This document shows positions 1-6,802 of a DNA stretch of 64,000 nucleotides, piece by piece (position 1 is the first letter of the stretch; every line of letters starts with the position of its first letter). The translations under genes and the position numbers were made by a program. The notes beneath the pieces are model-generated. The model had not been told where the DNA came from. It did not search any database and saw nothing but the letters and a program-made list of their open reading frames with translations. Source of the stretch: Clostridium sp. OF03-18AA. GTDB lineage: Bacteria > Bacillota > Clostridia > Lachnospirales > Lachnospiraceae. The stretch lies in the NCBI RefSeq assembly GCF_003478035.1, contig NZ_QUEP01000001.1:248001-312000 (forward strand). Direction: 5' to 3'.

Positions 1-165
1 GGGATCGCCTGGGACGGTCCGGGGCTTTTGCGGCAGCGCGAATGTGATGAGAAGGAGAATGCTTTTTTCGTATCAGGGCAACAAAAAAAGCCACTGATCC
101 CCTTGTTGGAAGATTCATGGCTCTTATTTACGGTGGGAGCATCCGGGCAGGAGTCCCGATAAATA
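1..165 (+). promoter_or_regulatory. Possible 3' part of a cobalamin riboswitch, cut by the window edge
   Basis: A GCCACTG core (90-96) is followed ten bases on by TTGGAAG (106-112), and then by GGCAGGAGTCC (146-156), which resembles the B12-box core GYCAGGAGACC of cobalamin riboswitches. The order and spacing resemble the 3' half of that family. The 5' half would lie partly outside the window, and the 1-60 stretch does not give a clean match. If real, it would control the downstream DUF3870 gene or be a remnant. Weak call based on motif matching by eye. Confidence 0.3.
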
Positions 166-254
166 AAAGAATCTGTTTTTGTATCTTTAGTTTAGTGGAA
201 ATGGGTGGAAATGTCAATGGAAAAAGGGAAATTCCGGTGGTATAATAAGCAGCA

Positions 255-398
255 AAGTTACTTTTTATGGGTAGGAATTTTCTGAACTGAAAATTCCGTA
301 TGATACTGTTATGACCGCAGATTTTGCCGATTCGGAATGCGAAGTATCGGCAAAATCCTGTTACAGTGCGCGGGCATGGAGTGCCCGTGTACTGTAAC
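255..398. repeat. Three-palindrome intergenic repeat, copy A
   Basis: Three hairpins stand in tandem. H1 (274-297) is GGAATTTTC-tgaact-GAAAATTCC. H2 (320-357) pairs GATTTTGCCGAT with ATCGGCAAAATC. H3 (360-398) pairs GTTACAGTGCGCGGGCA with TGCCCGTGTACTGTAAC, 17 bp with two G-U wobbles. The same block recurs at about 17752-17906 and, with a broken third palindrome, at 32755-32876. It fills most of the 458-base gap before the first gene. Origin is unknown; it resembles REP/MITE-type non-coding repeats. Confidence 0.85.
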
Positions 399-458
399 GC
401 AGTAAGGTTATAAGTTGATCAATGGAAGTACAGAGTTTTGGGAAAAGGGGAATACATT

Positions 459-800
459 ATGGAGAACAGGAACACGATCCTCGTGGTCGGCCAGGCGAAG
501 CCGAGCAAAGAGGATGCGATCTACAATCTGCACGGGGAATTTTATATCAGTCTGATCGTGGAGCGGGAGACTGGAAAAATTTTGGAGCTGGACTGCAATA
601 CGATCCTGGATGTGACAAAGCGGTTTGTGGCATCGATGTTTGTCGGAAAAAGTTTAAAGACGGATATTCCGGCGATCGAGAAGGAGATCCGGGAGCGGTA
701 TTTTGCGCTGACGCAAAAGCCTCTGATCGCGTGTATGAAGGACGCGTGCAACCGGTATCTCACGGCAATCGGGGAGAATTGTCCGCAGAAGAAGAGCTGA
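459..800 (+). CDS. DUF3870 family protein
   Basis: A 113-residue soluble protein with an N-terminal ILVVGQAKPSKEDAIY stretch and a conserved FYISLIVERETGKILELDCN-type segment, which I recognise as the DUF3870 family; its biochemical role is not known. The start at ATG 459 is chosen because AAAAGGGGA lies just upstream; longer in-frame versions from TTG 438 lack a ribosome site. Length is normal for the family. It is monocistronic, followed by a strong terminator at 941. No signal peptide or membrane segment. If the upstream riboswitch-like sequence is real, this gene would be its target, which would hint at a cobalamin-linked role; that is inference. Confidence 0.7.
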   Translation: MENRNTILVVGQAKPSKEDAIYNLHGEFYISLIVERETGKILELDCNTILDVTKRFVASMFVGKSLKTDIPAIEKEIRERYFALTQKPLIACMKDACNRYLTAIGENCPQKKS

Positions 801-940
801 GGAGACTGAAAAGATGCAGGAATGTCTGATCAGACTGAGCTGAACGACCGGTTAAAGGAACTTTTAACAGAGCAGAGATGAGAACTATAACATAATTGTA
901 TAGATCTGGAAACAAAAGAGTATAAATTTTAACATTCTTA

Positions 941-968
941 AGCCGGAGCTTGTCTCCGGCTGTTTTTT
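941..968 (+). terminator. Intrinsic terminator after the DUF3870 gene
   Basis: Stem AGCCGGAG / CTCCGGCT (941-961) with a 5-nt loop, followed by GTTTTTTT. Nothing else recognisable is seen in the 388-base gap before the YitT gene apart from its ribosome site AAAAAGGAG at about 1170. Confidence 0.85.
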
Positions 969-1188
969 TCTTGTTTTTTCCGGGATGGATTGACAAGGGG
1001 AAAAAACATGATAAAGTTATGAATGCTGTTTTTCAAAACCCCATGAAAAAGCGGCAGATAGACAGAGGTCTGGCATGAAAAAATGATTCCACAGAAATAT
1101 CCGGGAGACAGGTTTTCTGCGATATGTTGAGAAACATGTGACCCTGTTATCATGAAAATCTAAAGTATGAAAAAGGAGTACCCCACTT

Positions 1189-2088
1189 ATGAGTTCGTGG
1201 AATGATGTAACGAAAAAGGTGCGCGGGATGCGGAAAAATTTCGCATTCCGCTGTGCGATTTCTTTTGTGGCAGTTCTGGCATCTGCCCTTTTGCAGTCCT
1301 ATGTGATCCTGGCGTTTATCCGTCCGGCGGGACTTTTGTCCAGCGGATTTACAGGACTTGCGATCCTGATCGACCGAATTACCGAGCTGTACGGATTTTC
1401 CGTATCGACTTCCCTGGCGTTAGTTGTCCTGAATCTCCCGGTCGCACTCATGTGCTGCCGCAGCATTAACGTGAAATTTACCGTATTTTCACTTTTACAG
1501 GTATTTTTTGCCAGCTTTTTCTTAAAAGTCTGCCATTATACCCCGTTGTTTGATGACCTGACCCTGAATGTGATCTTCGGAGGTGTTCTTTATGGACTCT
1601 CTGTTGTTCTCGCACTGAAAGGAAATGCATCGACCGGCGGTACCGACTTTATCGCACTTTATGTCTCAAATAAGACAGGAAAGTCGATCTGGAATTACGT
1701 GTTCATGGGAAATGTCTGCATCCTTGTGATCTTCGGACACATGTTCGGATGGAAATATGCAGGTTATTCGATCCTGTTCCAGTTCATTTCCACAAAGATG
1801 ATCTCCACCTTCCATCACCGCTACGACCGCGTGACCTTACAGATCACGACCGAGAAGGCGGAGGAGATCATGAAAAAGTACGTCAGCCAGTACCACCACG
1901 GAATTTCCTGTGTGGAAGCGATCGGCGGTTACAGCCACAAAAAGATGTATCTGCTCCACACCGTGATCTCTTCCTATGAGATCAACGATATCGTCCAGCT
2001 GATCCAGGATGTGGATGAGCATGTGATCATCAACGTATTTAAGACGGAGAACTTCTACGGAGGATTCTACCGGGAGTCCCTGGATTAA
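1189..2088 (+). CDS. YitT family integral membrane protein
   Basis: A 299-residue protein with about five hydrophobic segments in residues 20-200, followed by a soluble C-terminal domain (about 215-299, containing DRVTLQITTEKAEEI and ending YGGFYRESLD). This is the standard YitT architecture: DUF161 membrane repeats plus a DUF2179 cytoplasmic domain. The G-rich turn GNASTGGTDFIALY is typical of the family. Function is not established; the fold suggests transport or signalling. Start at ATG 1189 follows AAAAAGGAG with an unusually long spacer. It stands alone; a mobile-looking repeat begins 20 bases after its stop. Confidence 0.85.
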   Translation: MSSWNDVTKKVRGMRKNFAFRCAISFVAVLASALLQSYVILAFIRPAGLLSSGFTGLAILIDRITELYGFSVSTSLALVVLNLPVALMCCRSINVKFTVFSLLQVFFASFFLKVCHYTPLFDDLTLNVIFGGVLYGLSVVLALKGNASTGGTDFIALYVSNKTGKSIWNYVFMGNVCILVIFGHMFGWKYAGYSILFQFISTKMISTFHHRYDRVTLQITTEKAEEIMKKYVSQYHHGISCVEAIGGYSHKKMYLLHTVISSYEINDIVQLIQDVDEHVIINVFKTENFYGGFYRESLD

Positions 2089-2108
2089 GAAAATCAAAAA
2101 GTAATAAA

Positions 2109-2285
2109 GTAACTATTCAGTAGGTCTGCGCCTTGCTGCGCTGACCGTAATAAAACATGGGACGGAAGGCAAAAATCCCATCGGCGAAGCCGATCTGGAA
2201 TGGATTTTTGCTCGTAACTTGCCATGCATCCGAAGGGAAGCTCCGGGGGAGGTTCCTGTAGGTGTGAGGGTACTGAACAGTTACG
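2109..2285. repeat. 177-bp element with 14-bp terminal inverted repeats
   Basis: The ends GTAACTATTCAGTA (2109-2122) and TACTGAACAGTTAC (2272-2285) are inverted copies with one mismatch. Inside is a nested hairpin around ATCGGC-gaa-GCCGAT flanked by GCAAAAATCC / GGATTTTTGC. The right 73 bases (2213-2285, beginning GTAACTTGCCATGCATCC) recur inverted at 17901-17972. No coding capacity; it looks like a small MITE-like element. Confidence 0.75.
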
Positions 2286-2297
2286 TAATAAATTACA

Positions 2298-2354
2298 GAC
2301 AGCACACAGAACTCTGATTGTCGACATGGAAGGAGTACGTGTGCTGTCTTTTTA
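2298..2354 (+). terminator. Terminator-like long hairpin
   Basis: AGACAGCACAC (2298-2308) pairs perfectly with GTGTGCTGTCT (2340-2350), followed by TTTTATTT. The 31-base loop is long for an intrinsic terminator. It could end yitT transcription after the inserted element. Confidence 0.55.
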
Positions 2355-2473
2355 TTTACGCGGACAACGAGCCAAAGTCCGCGCTTGCGCGAGACCTTGG
2401 CGACTGTTGCGATAACAAGGGGAAACTCGCGAATCGTGTTTTTGCTTGTTTGACAGGAAATTCCTGCGTTAAA
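2353..2473. repeat. Roughly 120-bp intergenic repeat, copy 1
   Basis: The stretch from TATTTACGCG through AAAGTCCGC, TTGCGCGAGACCTTGGCGACTG, AAGGGGAAACTCGCGAA and GACAGGAAATT is repeated with scattered differences at about 61710-61826, just after the tRNA-Ser gene. No protein is evident. Together with the preceding element it fills the 402-base gap between yitT and the ABC permease. Confidence 0.7.
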
Positions 2474-2490
2474 TGTTGCGTACATTCGAC

Positions 2491-3351
2491 TTAATGATGC
2501 CGCACACACCTTTTCTCCAGCATCGTCACCGCCTGATACAGCACCGCCGACAGCACACACAGGATCACGATAGACATGATCACGAGGTCCAGTTTGAAGA
2601 CCTGGCTGCCGTAGATGATGAGAAAGCCGAGGCCTGCCTGCGCGGAGAGAAATTCCCCGATGATGACGCCGACGAGACAGAGACCGATGTTGACCTTCAT
2701 GTTGCTGATGATGAGAGGGACAGAACCTGGCAGCAGGACCTTTGTGAGGACATCTTTCTGCTTCCCTCCGAGCGTATAGATCAGCCGGATCTGATCCGGG
2801 TCCATGGAGAGAAAGCCGTTGTAGAGCGTTAAGATCGAGCCGAAGACCGCCACGGAGACGGCCGCCGTGATGATCGTTTTCATGTTGTTGCCGAGCCAGA
2901 CGATGAGGACCGGGGCGAGGGCGGACTTCGGCAGGCTGTTCAGCATGACAAGATACGGCTCCAGGATCTTTGCCAGCCGCCTGCTGGACCAGAGCGCCAC
3001 CGCACCGAAGATCCCGATGCATGTCACGAGAAAAAAGCTGAGCATCGTCTCAAGAATCGTGATCCCCGTGTGATAAAAGATCGTCCGGTCCGCCGCCATG
3101 GAAAGAAAACAGGAGAGCACGCGGGACGGAGAACTGAAAATAAAATCATTCAGGATCCCGATGCGGGCACTGACTTCCCAGGAAACAAGAAACAGGATCA
3201 GAAACAAGACCCGGCAGGCAAAAATCTGTCTGCGGATCCGCCGTTCCTGTTCCAGATAGCGATGCTGGGCGGGAGAGACGGAGAGCGCTTCCGTGGGGAT
3301 CGCACCCCGCCGCCGGAAAAAAAGAAAAGAAGCGATATCATGAAATTTCAT
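2491..3351 (-). CDS. ABC transporter permease (SsuC/TauC/ThiX-like)
   Basis: A 286-residue inner-membrane permease of the nitrate/sulfonate/taurine/thiamine-precursor type. About six hydrophobic segments are visible. The cytoplasmic EAA-type loop is the stretch containing LGGKQKDVLTKVLLPGSVPL, followed by G-x-IIGEFL. The start at ATG 3351 is preferred because GGAGGTGG stands just upstream; the longer frame from 3393 has only a poor site. With this start the gene overlaps the end of its ATPase by 14 bases, so the two are translationally coupled. No substrate-binding protein is adjacent, which is unusual; a candidate of the same class lies at 50942-51940. Substrate unknown. Confidence 0.85.
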   Translation of the reverse strand: MKFHDIASFLFFRRRGAIPTEALSVSPAQHRYLEQERRIRRQIFACRVLFLILFLVSWEVSARIGILNDFIFSSPSRVLSCFLSMAADRTIFYHTGITILETMLSFFLVTCIGIFGAVALWSSRRLAKILEPYLVMLNSLPKSALAPVLIVWLGNNMKTIITAAVSVAVFGSILTLYNGFLSMDPDQIRLIYTLGGKQKDVLTKVLLPGSVPLIISNMKVNIGLCLVGVIIGEFLSAQAGLGFLIIYGSQVFKLDLVIMSIVILCVLSAVLYQAVTMLEKRCVRHH

Positions 3352-4219
3352 CCGCTCCACCTCCGATCCCACATTTCGGTCCGTCATTTTCATCCTTTAG
3401 AGGAACACCCCCATACTTCCGATCATTTCCGTCCAAAGCCATCTCATCACCTTCCCCTGAATTTCCAAGAATCCTCCACAATTCATTAAAATAAGAAGAA
3501 AACTCCGGATAATTCCGCCGCTTCAAAGGACTCGTCTCATGATCCGGAAAACGGATCAGAAGCTCCCCCTTGATCCGCCCGGGCCGGCTCGTCAGGACCA
3601 GGATCCGGTCTGCCGCGCTGACGGCCTCGGAGAGATCGTGCGTGATCAGGATCGCCGTCTTTTTCCGGCTGCGGATGATCGAGCTGATATCATCACAGAC
3701 GGAGAGTCTTGTCTGATAATCAAGAGCAGAAAACGGCTCATCGAGAAGCAGAAGATCCGGCTCCAGCGCCAGTGTCCGGATCAACGCCGCCCGCTGCCGC
3801 ATGCCGCCGGAAAGCTCGGACGGCCTTGCGTCATAAAAATACTGAAGCCCATACGCATCAAGAAGCTCTCTCAGCCGCCCGATATGCCCGGGATCACACT
3901 TCCCCTGAACCTCAAGCCCGAGAGAAGCATTTGAAAAAATCGTGCGCCACTCAAACAGATGATCACGCTGCAGCATATACCCGATCCCGGACGATCCCTT
4001 CGCGACCGGGATCCCATCCAGAAGGATCTCCCCCCGCTCCGGCGCCAGAAGCCCGGAAAGCAGCGAAAGCAGCGTAGACTTCCCACACCCCGACGGCCCG
4101 ACAATACAAAGAAACTCCCCACTGTTCACATGAAACGATATATCAGAAAGGGCCTTCGTCTCTCCCTCCAACGTATGATAGGAGAAATCCACCCCATTCA
4201 CTTCCAACTTCGGAGTCAT
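3338..4219 (-). CDS. ABC transporter ATP-binding protein (SsuB/TauB-like)
   Basis: A 293-residue ATPase that would power the permease encoded just downstream. Walker A GPSGCGKST is at residues 41-49, the signature LSGGMRQR and Walker B LLLLDEPFSALD follow, with the H-loop in ILITHD. The start at ATG 4219 is set by GAGGTG six bases upstream; 14 extra residues to 4261 have no ribosome site. The C-terminal tail of about 50 residues beyond the core (ending GGGADEIS) is poorly conserved in this family. The operon order is ATPase then permease, with no binding protein. Confidence 0.88.
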   Translation of the reverse strand: MTPKLEVNGVDFSYHTLEGETKALSDISFHVNSGEFLCIVGPSGCGKSTLLSLLSGLLAPERGEILLDGIPVAKGSSGIGYMLQRDHLFEWRTIFSNASLGLEVQGKCDPGHIGRLRELLDAYGLQYFYDARPSELSGGMRQRAALIRTLALEPDLLLLDEPFSALDYQTRLSVCDDISSIIRSRKKTAILITHDLSEAVSAADRILVLTSRPGRIKGELLIRFPDHETSPLKRRNYPEFSSYFNELWRILGNSGEGDEMALDGNDRKYGGVPLKDENDGPKCGIGGGADEIS

Positions 4220-4312
4220 GGACACCTCACAAACAGTATTTATTATAAAATATGAATCCATATCTGCACACGTGAACCGTTATGCATCAATCTTTCCTTT
4301 TGTCCACCGCCA

Positions 4313-4515
4313 GCGCAGACCACCCACCAGGCACGGGTGCATATTTGCGGGGCCTGGCTTCCTCTTGGCTCGCAAAAGAATGCGTTGGAGGTGCGGGGAC
4401 ACTTGTCTGAGCGAAGCGAGTTGTGTCCCCGCACCTCTGCCCTTAGCATTCTTTCGCAAGCCTAGAGGAACCGCTCCGAAAATCCCGGCACCCGCGCCTG
4501 GTGGGTGGCCTGCGC
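4313..4515. repeat. 203-bp nested foldback (long imperfect palindrome)
   Basis: The outer arms GCGCAGACCACCCACCAGGC (4313-4332) and GCCTGGTGGGTGGCCTGCGC (4496-4515) match at 19 of 20 positions. A middle pair, TTCCTCTTGGCTCGC.. and GCATTCTTTCGCAAGCC.., follows. The inner pair GAGGTGCGGGGACAC / GTGTCCCCGCACCTC encloses a loop with GAGCGAAGCGAG. ORFs here are by-products of the palindrome. It lies in the 432-base gap between two divergently transcribed operons and could form a cruciform or a very stable RNA hairpin. Confidence 0.85.
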
Positions 4516-4601
4516 GTCCCCCTCGCCAATCCCCCCAAAACCGTAAAAATTCCGCAAGAAAACCGAAAGACAGAAGTCCAAAAAACGCAAGCTTTCCCTG
4601 C

Positions 4602-4620
4602 TATACTACTCCTTAGTATA
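4602..4620. promoter_or_regulatory. Palindromic operator candidate before the efflux operon
   Basis: TATACTA-CTCCT-TAGTATA is a perfect 7-5-7 inverted repeat 32 bases upstream of the adaptor gene. TATACT (4602-4607) could also serve as a -10 box. A dimeric repressor site overlapping the promoter is the simplest reading; no regulator gene is adjacent. Confidence 0.4.
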
Positions 4621-4651
4621 AAAAACAACACAAACACCAAGGGAGTAAACC

Positions 4652-5974
4652 ATGAGCAGTGAAGAAAAAATCTCACCTGATGAGTTCGATCAGGAACTGG
4701 AAGCTCTGATGAGCGGAAAAAAAGAACCAAAAAAGAAAAAAGGTGGAAAGAAAAAGAAGATCGCCGTTTCGGCAGCCGTCATCCTGGTCCTTGGGATCGC
4801 AGCCGGAAAGATCCTCGGCGGCGGAAAAGACATGGTCCCGGTGGTGGACACCGTAAACCCTGTGAGAAAAACGATCCAGAACCGCCTCTCCGTCACCGGC
4901 CCGGTATCCGGGACCGACAGCGTGGACGTCGTCTCCAACCTCCATGCGGAGATCCTGGAGATTCCGGTAAAAGAAGGGGACAAAGTCACAAAAGGACAGA
5001 CACTGGCAGTCCTCGATGACTCCGATGTAAGAAAAACGGCAGATATCGCAAAAAACGATTACGATCTCGCAGTGAGCACCTGCGCGGAGAAAGACAAAGA
5101 AGCACGAAACGGCTACGCGAAAGCCATACAGGACCTAAATACCGCACAGGCGAACTACGACCGGACAAAAGCACTCTATGATGGCGGCAGCGTGCCGAAA
5201 GTAGACCTTGAGACCGCGGAAAACGGACTCAATGACGCGAAACGCGAGCGGGACTCCTATACCGTGAAGAATGGGACAGCCGTCGCGGACGATTCCTACC
5301 GCCTCCAGATCGAAAAGGCAAAATATGACTACGAGAAAGCGACGGAATCCCTGGAGGACACCGTGCTGAAAGCGCCGATCGACGGCACCGTGGTCCGCGT
5401 AAATACGAAAGTCGGCCGCTTTGCCGACAAGATGGAGAACGATGCCCCGCTGTTCGTGATCGAAAACCTCGACCAGCTGGAACTTGAGATCAAAGTCAGC
5501 GAATATTCGATCGGAAAAGTCGCACTCGGACAGGAGGCGGAGATATCAGCGGACATTTTAAATGGCGCAACGGTCCACGGAATTGTCGACTCGATCTCCC
5601 CGACCGGAGAGGAAAAAGGCGGCGGTTCTACCGAACGCGTCATCCCGACAACGATTCGGATCACGGACAGCGATACGAAGCTGATCGCCGGGATCACCGC
5701 CCGCGCTTCGATCGTGCTGGAGGAATCGGAAAACGCCCTGACAGTCCCTGTGTCGGCAGTCATGGAGAAAGACGGGGCAGCTTATGTCCAGGAGCTCACG
5801 GACGGGGTCGTCTCCTGGGTTCCGGTCACCATCGGCGTGGAAGGAGATGTGGAGGCGGAGATCATCCCGCAGGAGGGCCATGCGCTGGACGAAAATTCGC
5901 TTCTGATCGCGGAGCCGGGAGAGCAGTATCCGGAAGGAATGGCTGTCAATTCAGCGGCAAAACAGGGGGAATAA
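4652..5974 (+). CDS. macA: Efflux periplasmic-adaptor-type protein (HlyD/MacA family)
   Basis: A 440-residue membrane-fusion protein partnering the two ABC genes downstream. An acidic then lysine-rich cytosolic N-terminus precedes one membrane segment (about residues 36-54). Then come a lipoyl half-domain (EILEIPVKEGDKVTKGQTLAVLDDS), a coiled-coil hairpin (about 125-215), the second lipoyl half (DTVLKAPIDGTVVRVN) and beta-barrel domains. In a Gram-positive cell it would sit outside the membrane. Start ATG 4652 follows AAGGGAG. The stop lies three bases before the ATPase gene. Substrate unknown; such operons export peptides or lipophilic drugs. Confidence 0.85.
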   Translation: MSSEEKISPDEFDQELEALMSGKKEPKKKKGGKKKKIAVSAAVILVLGIAAGKILGGGKDMVPVVDTVNPVRKTIQNRLSVTGPVSGTDSVDVVSNLHAEILEIPVKEGDKVTKGQTLAVLDDSDVRKTADIAKNDYDLAVSTCAEKDKEARNGYAKAIQDLNTAQANYDRTKALYDGGSVPKVDLETAENGLNDAKRERDSYTVKNGTAVADDSYRLQIEKAKYDYEKATESLEDTVLKAPIDGTVVRVNTKVGRFADKMENDAPLFVIENLDQLELEIKVSEYSIGKVALGQEAEISADILNGATVHGIVDSISPTGEEKGGGSTERVIPTTIRITDSDTKLIAGITARASIVLEESENALTVPVSAVMEKDGAAYVQELTDGVVSWVPVTIGVEGDVEAEIIPQEGHALDENSLLIAEPGEQYPEGMAVNSAAKQGE

Positions 5975-5977
5975 GAG

Positions 5978-6802
5978 ATGTTTGAAAAATGGAGAGGAGC
6001 TGCCTGGCTTACGGAAAATGTGACGGACGAGCTGATCCGCCTGGAAAATCTCGTGAAGATCTATGACACGGGCGCGATCCGGGTCCTGGGATTAAAAAAG
6101 ATCAACCTGACGATCCGCCGCGGGGAATTTGTGGCGATCATGGGCCATTCCGGATCGGGAAAATCCACCCTGATGAACATTCTGGGCTGTCTCGACCGCC
6201 CGACACTCGGTCATTACTATCTGGATGGGATCGACACGGCGGCGCTGTCGCCGGATGAACTCTCGGCGGTGAGAAACAAAAAGATCGGTTTCGTATTCCA
6301 GTCCTTCAATCTGATCTCACGCACATCGGCATTAAAAAATGTGGAGCTGCCGATGACTTATGCGAGGATCCCGAAGAAAAAACGGACGGAGCGTGCCATG
6401 GAACTTTTAGATTGTGTGGGACTTGGCGCACGTGCCGGTCACATGCCGAACGAGATGTCCGGCGGACAGAGACAGCGCGTGGCGATCGCCAGAGCTCTCG
6501 CAAACGAACCTCCGCTGATCCTCGCGGATGAGCCGACGGGAAACCTCGACACGGCGGCATCGATCGAGATCATGGAGATCTTTGCGGAGCTCCACAAGGC
6601 TGGAGCCACGGTGATTGTGGTCACCCACGAGGAAAACATTGCCGCCTTCACGGATAGGATCATCCACTTTTCCGACGGACAGATCATCAAAGATGAGATC
6701 AATGAGAATCCGACAAAGGGGAGCGGGGAACTCCACATGAAGGGCCTCTACCGACATTTCCGGGAGGCAGCCGGAACAGAGAGCGGGGTGAGTTCATGTT
6801 AG
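5978..6802 (+). CDS. MacB-type ABC transporter ATPase
   Basis: A 274-residue ATPase of the LolD/MacB class. It shows Walker A GHSGSGKST, Q-loop VFQSFNLI, signature MSGGQRQRVAIARAL and Walker B LILADEPTGNLD, followed by VIVVTHE. It has an N-terminal extension of about 15 residues (MFEKWRGAAWL..) before the usual LIRLENLVKIYDTG start; ATG 5978 has GGGGG upstream. A tail of about 30 residues overlaps the permease gene by seven bases, so the two are coupled. It acts with the adaptor before it and the FtsX-like permease after it. Confidence 0.88.
   Translation: MFEKWRGAAWLTENVTDELIRLENLVKIYDTGAIRVLGLKKINLTIRRGEFVAIMGHSGSGKSTLMNILGCLDRPTLGHYYLDGIDTAALSPDELSAVRNKKIGFVFQSFNLISRTSALKNVELPMTYARIPKKKRTERAMELLDCVGLGARAGHMPNEMSGGQRQRVAIARALANEPPLILADEPTGNLDTAASIEIMEIFAELHKAGATVIVVTHEENIAAFTDRIIHFSDGQIIKDEINENPTKGSGELHMKGLYRHFREAAGTESGVSSC

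Noticed and set aside
422..829. 135-codon frame overlapping the DUF3870 gene
   Set aside because: Out-of-frame shadow; the DUF3870 frame has the ribosome site and family match.
2117..3022. 301-codon minus-strand frame overlapping the ABC permease
   Set aside because: It runs in another frame through a well-supported permease and into repeat sequence; Arg/His-rich composition and no family match.
4218..4616. Plus-strand frame across the foldback
   Set aside because: Covers the palindrome and two promoter regions; no ribosome site, low-complexity Pro/Arg sequence.
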